37,166 bases of DNA from Azoarcus sp. (lineage in GTDB: Bacteria > Pseudomonadota > Gammaproteobacteria > Burkholderiales > Rhodocyclaceae): positions 1 through 37,166 of the forward strand of contig JAISNX010000097.1 of NCBI GenBank assembly GCA_031276015.1, written 5' to 3'. Below, piece by piece: positions 27,671 to 36,807 of the stretch. Positions within the stretch are counted from its first letter, which is position 1, and each line of letters opens with the position of its first letter. Position numbers and translations under genes: made by a program. The notes under the pieces are model-generated. The model worked only from the letters and a program-made list of their open reading frames with translations, was not told where the DNA came from and did no database searches.

Positions 27671-28573
27671 ATGTCCGGCATCTTCCCCATCCGTTACGTC
27701 GAGCCGGTCTATCGCCCGCCAAGCGAGGCCCAATCGCTCATCCTGCCCCTGACCGACGGCTGTTCCTGGAACCGCTGCATCTTCTGTGAGATGTACACCG
27801 CGCTGCAGAAGAAATTCCGCGCCCGCGACGAGACGGAAGTGCTGGAAAGCATCCGCCTGTTGGGCAGGCTTTCCCACGGTCAGGCGGCGCGGCGGGTTTT
27901 CCTGGCCGATGGCGATGCGCTCGTGCTGCCCACCCGGCGTCTGCTGGCGGTACTGAACGCGATCCGGGAGCATCTGCCCGCCGTGCATCGGGTTTCGTCT
28001 TACTGTCTGCCGCGTAATCTCCGGAAGAAAAGCGTCGACGAACTGAAGGAACTTGCCGATGCCGGGCTGAAACTCGCTTACGTGGGCGCGGAGTCCGGCG
28101 ACGATACGGTGCTGGCGCGGATAGAGAAAGGCGAGACGTTCGCCAGCACGGTGGAAGCCTTGGACAAACTCCGCCATGCGGGCATCTCCCGCTCGGTGAT
28201 GATCCTCAATGGCCTGGGTGGCGCGCAGTACAGCGAACAGCATGCCCGCCACTCCGCCGATCTCGCCAATGCCGCGCAACCGGAGTTTTTGGCAACGCTG
28301 GTGGTGAGCTTTCCAAAAGGCGAGCGGCGCTTCCGGACGGCCTTCCCGGAATGGACACCGCTGGACATCCCCGGCTTGCTGACCGAAATGGAAGGTTTCA
28401 TCGCCTGGCTGGAATTGAAGCGCACGGTATTTCGTAGCGATCATGCGTCCAACTGGCTCTTGCTGCGCGGCAACCTGCCGCAGGACAAGGAAGAACTACT
28501 GGCGCAATTGCGCGCCGCCATCGCCGCGCCGGAGTCCGCGCCCTTGCGCCCGGCCTGGGCGCGGGCACTATGA
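27671..28573 (+). CDS. Radical SAM protein
   Basis: LPLTDGCSWNRCIFCEMY cluster motif; YVGAESGDD. Confidence 0.85.
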   Translation: MSGIFPIRYVEPVYRPPSEAQSLILPLTDGCSWNRCIFCEMYTALQKKFRARDETEVLESIRLLGRLSHGQAARRVFLADGDALVLPTRRLLAVLNAIREHLPAVHRVSSYCLPRNLRKKSVDELKELADAGLKLAYVGAESGDDTVLARIEKGETFASTVEALDKLRHAGISRSVMILNGLGGAQYSEQHARHSADLANAAQPEFLATLVVSFPKGERRFRTAFPEWTPLDIPGLLTEMEGFIAWLELKRTVFRSDHASNWLLLRGNLPQDKEELLAQLRAAIAAPESAPLRPAWARAL

Positions 28574-28707
28574 ATTCGCTTCGTAATCCAGATAGACGCG
28601 ACTATACACGTTTATCTCGTGCTGAAATAGCGAAAAATTTAGCTTTATTCTTTGTAGGTGGCCTTTCTTTTTATTTGGCGCTTCTTTTTCTTAAACATTT
28701 CCTTTAA
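28570..28707 (+). CDS. Small (45 aa) putative membrane protein
   Basis: MNSLRNPDRRDYTRLSRAEIAKNLALFFVGGLSFYLALLFLKHFL; ATGA overlap with the radical SAM stop; below the ORF-track cutoff. Confidence 0.4.
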   Translation: MNSLRNPDRRDYTRLSRAEIAKNLALFFVGGLSFYLALLFLKHFL

Positions 28708-28799
28708 TTGAGGAAAATAATGAGTGATCTTTCTGACCTTCAATTGCGAAAGATTTATCATGGTCTGAGGCGCTTATATGGGAAGATAAGCGGTTCATG

Positions 28800-29121
28800 T
28801 ATGATGAAATCCGCATGAATTCGATAGTCCCGAAGGGCGATACGCTTTACTTTGTCACGTTTACTTATCGTGATGACAGAATGCGTATTATCAGTTTGCG
28901 GCATAGCAATAATGCGGAGAAACGCTATTATGTCGAATCAATTTATTGAAGCTCGTGACGGCAGGGTTTTCCGTTTGAATACGCCGGAGGAATATGCCGC
29001 CATTACAGCGACGGCCATGGCTGATCCTGATTGCAGGCCCTACGCGGACGATGAATGGCAGAAGGCGCTTCCTACTGCGTTTTATGGACATCCGGCAAAC
29101 CGTCCAGCAAAAGCGCCGTGA
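28800..29121 (+). pseudogene. Truncated brnT'-brnA' remnant, repeat of 36658-36980
   Basis: Near-identical to 36658-36980 at offset 7858; lacks the brnT 5' part and brnA 3' part, with a 1-nt deletion near the right junction. Confidence 0.9.
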
Positions 29122-29600
29122 GCGGCTTTCATTTTCCTGAAAATGAGTGGTAACAATATTTTTGGTCGGGGAAAGAGGATTCGAACCTCCGGCCCCTGCG
29201 TCCCGAAGGAAGTACGCAAATTTGCGTGCTCCCTGTACGCATACCCGTGTTCATCGTTCTTAAATTTAAGAACCGCCGCTTGCGCATCATTCTGTAGCGG
29301 CATCAGCATTGCAGCACATATTGCGGCTATGGCGGTTATTTTGCCGTTGCTTCGTAGAATCTCGCGCCAAAGGGCGCGATTTTTTTCCTCTTTTTCAGTC
29401 ACGAGTTCAGATGCTGCGATAACTGCCAAGGGATTGACGTTAATCAATTGTGCTAGTTTTACGCATGCCGCGGCAGGCAGTCCACGCCTTTGCATTTTCG
29501 CATTTGTGATACTCGTCGGTTCTACATTTATGTATTCCGATAGTTTCTTTTGGCCGCCAGTTTTTTGCGCAGCAATCGTGATGTATTCCTCAAGACTCAT
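29082..29600 (-). CDS. Inovirus repressor-like protein
   Basis: Divergent from phage genes; HTH-like MSLEEYITIAAQKTGGQKKLSEYINVEPTSITNAKMQRRGLP. Confidence 0.6.
   Translation of the reverse strand: MSLEEYITIAAQKTGGQKKLSEYINVEPTSITNAKMQRRGLPAAACVKLAQLINVNPLAVIAASELVTEKEEKNRALWREILRSNGKITAIAAICAAMLMPLQNDAQAAVLKFKNDEHGYAYREHANLRTSFGTQGPEVRILFPRPKILLPLIFRKMKAAHGAFAGRFAGCP
29163..29207 (-). tRNA. Partial tRNA: 3' half of tRNA-Pro(CGG), attachment-site-like remnant
   Basis: Minus strand TTCGGGA-CGCAG-GGGCC-GGAGGTTCGAATCCTCT-TTCCCCG-A-CCA; 5' half absent. Confidence 0.8.
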
Positions 29601-29707
29601 GGCTTTTACCTATTTTCTTGTTTGGTGCATGTGGGTATACTGCACATAAGTTTGCAATTTTGCAAACCATCTTTCCGTGATTTATTCTACATCGTGAGGA
29701 ACGCGAC

Positions 29708-30004
29708 ATGTTGAAGCTCGAAGTGAGAACCGCCGAAGTGAGTTTAAAGCAAGGTACCAGTGCGAAAACGGGCAAGCCGTATTCGATCAAGGAACAAGTT
29801 GCTTGGTGTTTTTTTGTTGATGCACATGGCAATCCTGAACCGTATCCAAGCCGTGTGATGTTGACCATTGAGGATGACGAACAACCATATCAGCCCGGCA
29901 TTTATGAGTTGTCTTTGAAAAGTTTTTCTTTGGGCAAATTTGGCAGCATTTTTTGCCGTCCCAAATTGACGCCTATTGCTTCCGTGGCGAAAAAAGCCGC
30001 TTGA
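29708..30004 (+). CDS. Filamentous phage ssDNA-binding protein (pV-like)
   Basis: 98 aa; SAKTGKPYSIKEQVAWCFFVDAHGNPEPYPSRVMLTI; position. Confidence 0.75.
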   Translation: MLKLEVRTAEVSLKQGTSAKTGKPYSIKEQVAWCFFVDAHGNPEPYPSRVMLTIEDDEQPYQPGIYELSLKSFSLGKFGSIFCRPKLTPIASVAKKAA

Positions 30005-30015
30005 CCTTAAGGGAT

Positions 30016-30033
30016 AAGGGGCTTCGGCCCCTT
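30016..30033 (+). terminator. Strong terminator-like hairpin after the pV-like gene
   Basis: AAGGGGC-TTCG-GCCCCTT perfect 7-bp stem with UUCG tetraloop. Confidence 0.75.
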
Positions 30034-30061
30034 TCGTGGATTTTTCGTTTTGGAGTGTGAA

Positions 30062-30340
30062 ATGAATTGCGAGTCAATCGAGCTTGACTTTTCTTGCATA
30101 GATCATCTTGAGTTTATCGATTACGGCGATGAGATAGTCGTCTGTTATTCTGAAAAAAAAGAACCATCTATCTCCGTCCAGTGTGCTTTTAATTTCGTTT
30201 CTTTTCCAAGTGTTGGTGCTGCTTACAATTATGTTCGCAGGCTTGGCTATCTCGGCGATATTATGATTATTCGTGATGAATCATTAGCCGTTTCTTTATT
30301 CGGGGATTTGATAGGGGCTTCCGGGGCTTCTGTCAATTAA
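30062..30340 (+). CDS. Inovirus hypothetical protein
   Basis: ORF in phage early block. Confidence 0.55.
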   Translation: MNCESIELDFSCIDHLEFIDYGDEIVVCYSEKKEPSISVQCAFNFVSFPSVGAAYNYVRRLGYLGDIMIIRDESLAVSLFGDLIGASGASVN

Positions 30341-30352
30341 CGTGAAGGTATC

Positions 30353-30598
30353 ATGAAATCGACCATGTTAAAAAAGGGTGACGTTGTTCTTATCACTTTA
30401 TCTAGTGGCAGGGTAGTTCACGGTAAATTCATTTATCGTAATCCCCCTACGTCGCTTGGCAAGCGGAACGGTGAAAGCAGGTTTTTTGTGCCTGAATTCG
30501 TGGAATTTAGCGGTAATTGCGAGGATGGTATTGTGGTCGTCACGGACAATGATGTTCGTCGTAATGTGACGCTGGCGTGTGGTGGAATGCGGTTATGA
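30353..30598 (+). CDS. Inovirus hypothetical protein
   Basis: ORF MKSTMLKKGDVVLITLSSGRVVHGKF in phage block. Confidence 0.5.
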   Translation: MKSTMLKKGDVVLITLSSGRVVHGKFIYRNPPTSLGKRNGESRFFVPEFVEFSGNCEDGIVVVTDNDVRRNVTLACGGMRL

Positions 30599-30667
30599 AT
30601 GCCGTAATCGTTTGAGGGTGTTAGTTTGTTAAGCGGGAATTGCGGAACAATTTGACGGAATGGCGTT

Positions 30668-30961
30668 ATGTCTATTAGATGGTGGGAAAAGGCGGCCAGT
30701 GATGGAAGCAATGCGAACTGCGGGAATTGTGGGTTTTCGTACTTTCACCCTTTTCGCGGCTTTTTTCTTTGCCGTTTTCGCAAACCCATTAATAATTGTT
30801 GCCGTGATTGGCGCGACAAGATAACCAATGAAAGTCCTTGCGATGAACTATTGCGCCAAAAAGTTGTTATGCGCCGCCAGTATGATGCATTGAATCGAGC
30901 GCGCGCAAATGGCGACACGCGCTTGGCTTATAACATTTTGCAGTCCGAGGGGCTGTTGTGA
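30668..30961 (+). CDS. Inovirus hypothetical cysteine-containing protein
   Basis: ORF overlaps rep start (GTGA); ANCGNCGFSYFHPFRGFFLCRF. Confidence 0.5.
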   Translation: MSIRWWEKAASDGSNANCGNCGFSYFHPFRGFFLCRFRKPINNCCRDWRDKITNESPCDELLRQKVVMRRQYDALNRARANGDTRLAYNILQSEGLL

Positions 30962-32019
30962 AAGGTCTTTTGATTGACTGGCTGACATTGAGAATTCCAT
31001 TGGACGATAATCTATCGCCCGCGCTTTTTAGCCGTGTAAGGGAAGCCAAGCTTTCCATACATTGCTGTAATGTTGACGGGGAGATTGTTTGGCAAAAGCA
31101 GACGTTGGATTTTGATGCCCTTCGGTCTGACACTGTTGGTCTTTGCTGGCAGGTTCAGGGTGACGGCATCCGCTATTACCTTGTAATCGGCGGATCGCCC
31201 GCTTCGATTGAACATGGGATTAATGTTTTTGGCGATCTGGATATAAGGAAATCCGCGTCGCTTTTAATTGGTGTTGCGCAAAAGGCGCTTTCTTCGATTT
31301 TGCCGTCTATTGATAGTTGGCAATGTCGCAGAATTGACATTACGGGCAATTATCTATTGCCTGATGCAATGAGTGTCAAGCACGCCTTGCGTATGTTGAT
31401 GAATACCGATGCGGCGCGGCGGAAGGCGTCAAGCTCAAAGAAAGGCGGCGATACCGTTATTTGGCAAGCTAATAGTGATTTGTCAAAGGGGAAGGCGTAT
31501 CATAAGGGGCCGCAATTGGCTTATCTTTGCCGTAAAAAGCATGTTTCCATTACTGTTGAGCAATTGGAAATGTCTGACCGTATTTTACGGCTTGAACATA
31601 CGCGCGGCGCGCGATGGTTCAGGCGTGAAGAAGCTGCGGGGCGGCGTTGGCAGGATTTAACGCCGGAGGCGTTGGTGGCACTGTATTGTGATTTTTTCGG
31701 CAAGCTACTGTCTGGAAGTGTGGAGATAAAGGACATGAACCGCGATTATATTATTGAGCGTCTTATTGCTGATGTGGGGCTAACGGAAGGAATGTCCAAT
31801 TCGGTATTTACGACATTGCGTAACATCCGTGAAGATGGTTTTGACGTTGTAAAATCATTCATGCCGAAGGCGACATTTTACCGTCACATGAAATATTTAC
31901 GCGCAATCGGTATTACCGATGGCGACATGAATATTGCAAAGATAATTCCGCTTCGTCCTGTCAAGATTATTCTTGCGCAGCCTGTTGCCTCTTGGGCGGA
32001 AATTCGGAGGGCCGCGTAA
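30958..32019 (+). CDS. Inovirus replication initiation protein (pII/phage X family-like)
   Basis: GTG start; IDWLTLRIPLDD; DSWQCRRIDITGNYLL; HKGPQLAYLCRK; RLEHTRGARWF. Confidence 0.85.
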   Translation: MKGLLIDWLTLRIPLDDNLSPALFSRVREAKLSIHCCNVDGEIVWQKQTLDFDALRSDTVGLCWQVQGDGIRYYLVIGGSPASIEHGINVFGDLDIRKSASLLIGVAQKALSSILPSIDSWQCRRIDITGNYLLPDAMSVKHALRMLMNTDAARRKASSSKKGGDTVIWQANSDLSKGKAYHKGPQLAYLCRKKHVSITVEQLEMSDRILRLEHTRGARWFRREEAAGRRWQDLTPEALVALYCDFFGKLLSGSVEIKDMNRDYIIERLIADVGLTEGMSNSVFTTLRNIREDGFDVVKSFMPKATFYRHMKYLRAIGITDGDMNIAKIIPLRPVKIILAQPVASWAEIRRAA

Positions 32020-32351
32020 TGGCGACATGTTCCGATAACGAATTGGGTAAGTTTTTTAGGGATATTGGCACGCCTTACGATTATAGGGATCCGGGATGTC
32101 CTTTTGTCATTATGAGCGGGCAGGAATACTATAATCTTTCAACAGTTTGGGATGCGTATTCATCCGGCGAAATACGTAAATTACTTGAGGCTTACGCCTC
32201 GGGGGATTTTCAATCGTCGGTTTCGGTCGGCAATTCTGTTGATGTCGCGCAAGCGGGGCAGGTTTTCACATTCTTTTTTGGCGTGACGGTTTCGCTATGG
32301 TTTCTTGCGAAGTCCATAGGGGTTGTCGTTTCGGCCATTCGTAAATTCTAG
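32019..32351 (+). CDS. Inovirus hypothetical / minor virion protein candidate
   Basis: C-terminal TM; between rep and major coat. Confidence 0.5.
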   Translation: MATCSDNELGKFFRDIGTPYDYRDPGCPFVIMSGQEYYNLSTVWDAYSSGEIRKLLEAYASGDFQSSVSVGNSVDVAQAGQVFTFFFGVTVSLWFLAKSIGVVVSAIRKF

Positions 32352-32413
32352 CTTTCGGGGTTTCCCCGGAAATGTGCCGGACATTTTCCCGGTATTTGAT
32401 TGGAGTAGTTACC

Positions 32414-32620
32414 ATGCTTAACAAAAAGCTGGCTGTTGTTGTTGCGCCTCTTGTTGCCCTTTCCGCTTCGGCCAATGCTGCCGATCTGGCCGATTTGACG
32501 GATGCCGTGGATTTCACTGCTGTTTCTACGGCGGTTCTTGCCGTGGGCGCGTCGCTTGCTGGCGTGTACGTGCTTTGGAAGGGCGCTTCCCTGATTCTTC
32601 GCGCGATTCGGGGGCTGTGA
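32414..32620 (+). CDS. Major coat protein (pVIII-like) with signal peptide
   Basis: MLNKKLAVVVAPLVALSASANA | ADLADLTDAVDFTAVSTAVLAVGASLAGVYVLWKGASLILRAIRGL. Confidence 0.82.
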   Translation: MLNKKLAVVVAPLVALSASANAADLADLTDAVDFTAVSTAVLAVGASLAGVYVLWKGASLILRAIRGL

Positions 32621-32712
32621 TGTTCGGCGGCGATGTCTCGGAATTCTGGTATTTACTCTTTGGATTTTGGGGCATCGTCGCCGCTTGGGCGGTTATTGAG
32701 GGGATGAAATGA
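32620..32712 (+). CDS. Small (30 aa) minor coat candidate (pVII/pIX-like)
   Basis: MFGGDVSEFWYLLFGFWGIVAAWAVIEGMK; overlaps neighbours at both ends; below the ORF-track cutoff. Confidence 0.6.
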   Translation: MFGGDVSEFWYLLFGFWGIVAAWAVIEGMK

Positions 32713-33836
32713 GGCTTTTTGTTTTCCTCGTTCTTTCTCTCTTTTCCGCCCTTGTTTTTGCGCGGGATTATGAAGCGCGCATGACTGGTTGGCGAAGTAA
32801 TTATTTATATGGGACTTATCAAATTGCTGACCATTCTTCTTTGATCGAATGCGTTAAAGAAATTCATAGGGAATACGAAGAAGCTGCTCCGGAAAGGGAT
32901 ATTAGACGGACACCTGTTAAGCAAACAGAATATTCTTATAATGTTATTGTTGATGTTTTCATAAACGGCAGCCTGTATCAAACAATATCAGGTACTTGCA
33001 GGGCCATTTTTGATTGTCCTTCTGGCGGTAGTTTAAGTTCAACGACTACCCCGCCGATGTGCAAAAGCGCGCCGGAATTGCCTGATTGTCCTGACGGGCA
33101 ATCGCATGATGAATATGGACAATGTGTTACGCCGCCTTCGCCCCCATGTCCTGATGGGCAGGTACGATATGATGATGGTCAATGCGACGAACCGCCAGAT
33201 TGTCCCGGCGCGGCGGGCCATAGCGTATTGTCCGATTCCATGACGAATTGCATTGATCGGTGTGAAGTCAATTCTTGCAGCAAAAGCGTTCAAGCGTGGT
33301 ATCAGGGCCAAAAGACAGATACAGTTTGGGCGTGCAGCTATACAGGTAATTCCTGCTCGCCTTCGCCGTCTGTGCCGGACGGGGGCGGCTCCGGGGGCGG
33401 TACGCCTGGCGGCTCTGAAGGCGGTTCCGAAGGCGGTTCCGAAGGCGGTTCCGAAGGTGGTTCCGAGGGGGGCACGCCTGGGGGAACGCCGGGCGGTTCA
33501 GGCGGGAGTGCTTCGGGCGAAGAGGGAACCGAGGAAGAAGGGGAATGTCCGTCTTGGCTGAAATGGATTTGTGGCGATGCTACGCTTGCTGAACCGACCG
33601 TGCCGGACGTATCGGAATTCAATGCTTCGTTTTTTGATGGCACGTTCGATGCCCTTTTGGGTTGGAGCGTTCCGGCATCTGACGGGGTTTGTGCGCCGGT
33701 CAATTTCACGCTGTTTTCTCAAACTCATGTGATGACAGTTCATTGTGATTTGGCGCAATCGTATTTCCCGTATTTGGGGGCGGTGATGATCTGCATTTGG
33801 TCATGGGTTGCTTTCCGTGTTGTGATGGGGGCGTGA
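32709..33836 (+). CDS. Minor coat/adsorption protein (pIII-like) with Gly-rich linker
   Basis: Signal peptide; CPDGQ repeats; GGSEGGSEGGSEGGSEGGSEGG linker; C-terminal TM. Confidence 0.78.
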   Translation: MRLFVFLVLSLFSALVFARDYEARMTGWRSNYLYGTYQIADHSSLIECVKEIHREYEEAAPERDIRRTPVKQTEYSYNVIVDVFINGSLYQTISGTCRAIFDCPSGGSLSSTTTPPMCKSAPELPDCPDGQSHDEYGQCVTPPSPPCPDGQVRYDDGQCDEPPDCPGAAGHSVLSDSMTNCIDRCEVNSCSKSVQAWYQGQKTDTVWACSYTGNSCSPSPSVPDGGGSGGGTPGGSEGGSEGGSEGGSEGGSEGGTPGGTPGGSGGSASGEEGTEEEGECPSWLKWICGDATLAEPTVPDVSEFNASFFDGTFDALLGWSVPASDGVCAPVNFTLFSQTHVMTVHCDLAQSYFPYLGAVMICIWSWVAFRVVMGA

Positions 33837-33837
33837 A

Positions 33838-34140
33838 ATGGTCGGCGGCCCTATATTGATCCCTTTTCTCGCTTCTGCATTCTCTTGGTTGCTTCGTGAG
33901 GCGATTCTCAAGTTCATCGTTTTTACGTCGGTTTTTGCGCTTGTTTCGCTTTTTGCGCCGCGCGCGGCTTCCTTGTTGGGCAATTTCATTGCGCCGGGCT
34001 TTTTATCGAATGCCTTTTCGGGGATTGACTCCGGCGTTTGGTTCGTACTGCGGTTTTTCCGTCTTGATTTTGGCGTCCCGCTCATTATTTCGGCTTACGT
34101 TTCCCGCTTTCTGATTCGGCGCTTGCCTGTTATTGGATAA
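33838..34140 (+). CDS. Minor coat protein pVI-like (DUF2523-like)
   Basis: 100 aa hydrophobic protein between pIII-like and Zot. Confidence 0.72.
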   Translation: MVGGPILIPFLASAFSWLLREAILKFIVFTSVFALVSLFAPRAASLLGNFIAPGFLSNAFSGIDSGVWFVLRFFRLDFGVPLIISAYVSRFLIRRLPVIG

Positions 34141-34145
34141 TTGCC

Positions 34146-35258
34146 ATGTCGATAAAAGTTTATACTGGTCGCATGGGTTCCGGGAAAACTTATGAAGTTG
34201 TTTCCGTCGTAATCCTTGGCGCGCTTCGTAAAGGTCGCCGTGTTGTCACAAATATTGCCGGAATTGATTATGAGCAAATTTGCGCCTTGCTTGCCAAGGA
34301 AGGCATTTTTTCTGATTCCGTTGGCAAGATTGTTTCAGTTGAGCACGATAATGTTTCCGACATCAATTTTTGGCGAACGGAACAAAATCAAGATTCGTTT
34401 GTGCAGTCTGGCGATTTGCTTGTTCTTGATGAAGTTTGGCGGTTTTGGGACGGATTCTCGAAGGAAGTCCCTGATTTTGTGATGAATTTCTTTCGGATGC
34501 ATCGTCATTTCGTGCATATGCAAACCGGTCAGACGTGCGATGTTGCATTAATCACGCAAGGTATCATGGACATTGGCCGGAAAGTGCGTGTTGTCGTTGA
34601 GGAAACGTACAACATGACTAAGCTTACGGCCATTGGATCGCGGAATCATTACCGTGTGGATATTTATTCTGGGGCAAGAAAATCAAGCGACACGCCTATC
34701 CGGTCTATCCAGCGTAAATATAATCCGGATTACTTCGCCTTATACAAATCGCATTCACAAAAAGGTGACGATAGCGCGGATGCGGTAGAGTCGAATATTG
34801 ACGAACGCGGCAATTTGCTGAAAGGGGCGATGATTCGCGTTTTTCTGCCGCTTTCCGTTATTGTCCTGTGTTTTTCCGTTTATTTCCTGTATGGCTTCTT
34901 CAGTCCATCGGAGAAGAAAACGCCTCAAAAGACTGTTGCCACGGAAGCGCGTTTATCGTCCGTTTCTGCGTCGTTGCCGGTTTCTCGCGGGGATAAGATT
35001 TCCGCGCTTTTTTCTGCGAATCGTGCCAGACTTGTCTATGTGGGGAGTGTTGGGACTAGGCGCATTGCCAAGGTGGAGTTTTTCAATTCATCCGGCATTG
35101 TTGATATATTTTCCGAAGAGGCGCTTTTTATAGCGGGTTGGCGTCTTTATTTCTCGCAAGATGGGAATGCAGTCTTTCTATCGAATGGCAGTGAAATTCA
35201 TCATGTTTCTTCTGAATTAAGAGGGCATCGTCTGCCACGTATTGATTCTGTCCGTTGA
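34146..35258 (+). CDS. Zot-family morphogenesis protein (pI)
   Basis: VYTGRMGSGKTYEVVSVVILGALRKGRRVVTNI Walker A; internal TM. Confidence 0.93.
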   Translation: MSIKVYTGRMGSGKTYEVVSVVILGALRKGRRVVTNIAGIDYEQICALLAKEGIFSDSVGKIVSVEHDNVSDINFWRTEQNQDSFVQSGDLLVLDEVWRFWDGFSKEVPDFVMNFFRMHRHFVHMQTGQTCDVALITQGIMDIGRKVRVVVEETYNMTKLTAIGSRNHYRVDIYSGARKSSDTPIRSIQRKYNPDYFALYKSHSQKGDDSADAVESNIDERGNLLKGAMIRVFLPLSVIVLCFSVYFLYGFFSPSEKKTPQKTVATEARLSSVSASLPVSRGDKISALFSANRARLVYVGSVGTRRIAKVEFFNSSGIVDIFSEEALFIAGWRLYFSQDGNAVFLSNGSEIHHVSSELRGHRLPRIDSVR

Positions 35259-35265
35259 GTGTGTC

Positions 35266-36489
35266 ATGAAAGTATTTCTTTTTGTTTTGTTTTTCTCGTT
35301 TTCTCGTATTGCTTCTGGCGAATTGATTAATGTCACGTTTAATGATATTTCTGCAAATGAATTTGCCTATTTTGTATTGAACGATTTAAAGAAAGAATCC
35401 TTCTTTATGGATGATGATTTTTTGGCATCTGAAAAGCGTTTTACAATTCGATTGTTTGACGTCAATTCTGATTTTGTTTTCGATCATTTGAAGGCGATTC
35501 TTCCGTCTATTGGTTTTTCTCTATTTACGAACAATGGCATGCATAGCATTGTCAAATCCAAGCCGATTGATAATAGAAATGTTTTTGTCTATTTCCCGAA
35601 ATACCGAAGCGGCGATTATTTGCGGGAATTGGCAGGTCAATTAGTGGATGTTTCGGGCTTTACGGTAAATAGACTTGTTTCCGATTCTTCTGGTTTCAAT
35701 CCATCAAAAAGTGTTGTGCCGTCCGTCAATGATCTGATTTCCCGTAAATCCTCGGATGTAATCGTTTATCATGGAACGGATTCCGATGTACGGAAATTGG
35801 AGAAGTTGTTTTCTCAAATAGATCGGTCGGTCGGCGAAGTCTTGATTAAATCCGTTATTTACGAAGTGAGGCGGGAATCCAATGATAACAATGCCGTGTC
35901 GATTGCCTTGGGTTTGATTGATTCGGCGAAAGGTCTTGCGGCCCGCGTTACTACTGGCGTTATTGATTCTGCAAATCTTCTAAGGTTTCGTGTTTCCAAT
36001 TCAGATATTGCCTTTTCATTGCTTTCGGAAGATAGCCGTTTAAGGCAGATTAGCGCGCCGACCGTGCGTATTCGTAGTGGCGATACGGCGCGATTTCAGG
36101 CTGGTGCGGAAGTGCCGACACTCGGAAGCGTGACAACAAACGGTAATGGTCAATCCGTGCAATCCATTGATTATCGTTCTTCTGGCGTTATTCTTGAACT
36201 AATGCCGGAAATTCACGATGTGGATATTGACTTGAGCATTACACATCAATTGTCTAGTTTTACGGCTACGACTACGGGCGTAAATGGTTCTCCCACGCTG
36301 TTGAAGCGGGAATTAAAAACCGCCATTACTGTTGAGGATGGAGAAATAGTAATGATCGGCGGGCTTGAAGAAAAAACGGAAAACAATACACGGAAAGGGT
36401 TTCATTTTTTGCCGGATATTTTCAAAGGGGCAAATGATTCTGTTGGAACTACTGAAATTCTTTTGCTATTGCACATAAAAAGAATTTAA
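35266..36489 (+). CDS. Secretin (pIV-like)
   Basis: Signal peptide; C-terminal secretin signature QSIDYRSSGVILELMPEIHDVDIDLSITHQLSSF...GEIVMIGGLEE. Confidence 0.9.
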   Translation: MKVFLFVLFFSFSRIASGELINVTFNDISANEFAYFVLNDLKKESFFMDDDFLASEKRFTIRLFDVNSDFVFDHLKAILPSIGFSLFTNNGMHSIVKSKPIDNRNVFVYFPKYRSGDYLRELAGQLVDVSGFTVNRLVSDSSGFNPSKSVVPSVNDLISRKSSDVIVYHGTDSDVRKLEKLFSQIDRSVGEVLIKSVIYEVRRESNDNNAVSIALGLIDSAKGLAARVTTGVIDSANLLRFRVSNSDIAFSLLSEDSRLRQISAPTVRIRSGDTARFQAGAEVPTLGSVTTNGNGQSVQSIDYRSSGVILELMPEIHDVDIDLSITHQLSSFTATTTGVNGSPTLLKRELKTAITVEDGEIVMIGGLEEKTENNTRKGFHFLPDIFKGANDSVGTTEILLLLHIKRI

Positions 36490-36531
36490 AAATTGCTTGA
36501 CTTTTCCTTGTCCTGTACGTACAATTAGAAT

Positions 36532-36807
36532 ATGGACATTGAATTTGATCCCCGGAAAGACCGTGAGAACATCAGACGCCATAGCGGCTTGTCTCTTGCA
36601 TTGGCGGAAATTCTTGACTGGGATAGCGCATTTACAGTGGAAGACGAGCGTTATTTTTACGATGAAATGCGCATGAATTCAATAGTTCCGGGCGGTGATA
36701 CGCTTTACTTTGTCACGTTTACTTATCGTGATGACAGAATGCGTATTATCAGTTTGCGTCATGCCGATAATGCGGAGAAACGCCATTATGTCGAATCAAT
36801 TTATTAA
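36532..36807 (+). CDS. brnT: BrnT-family toxin
   Basis: MDIEFDPRKDRENIRRHSGLSLALAEILDWDSAFTVEDERY ... RIISLRHADNAEKRHYVE. Confidence 0.88.
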   Translation: MDIEFDPRKDRENIRRHSGLSLALAEILDWDSAFTVEDERYFYDEMRMNSIVPGGDTLYFVTFTYRDDRMRIISLRHADNAEKRHYVESIY

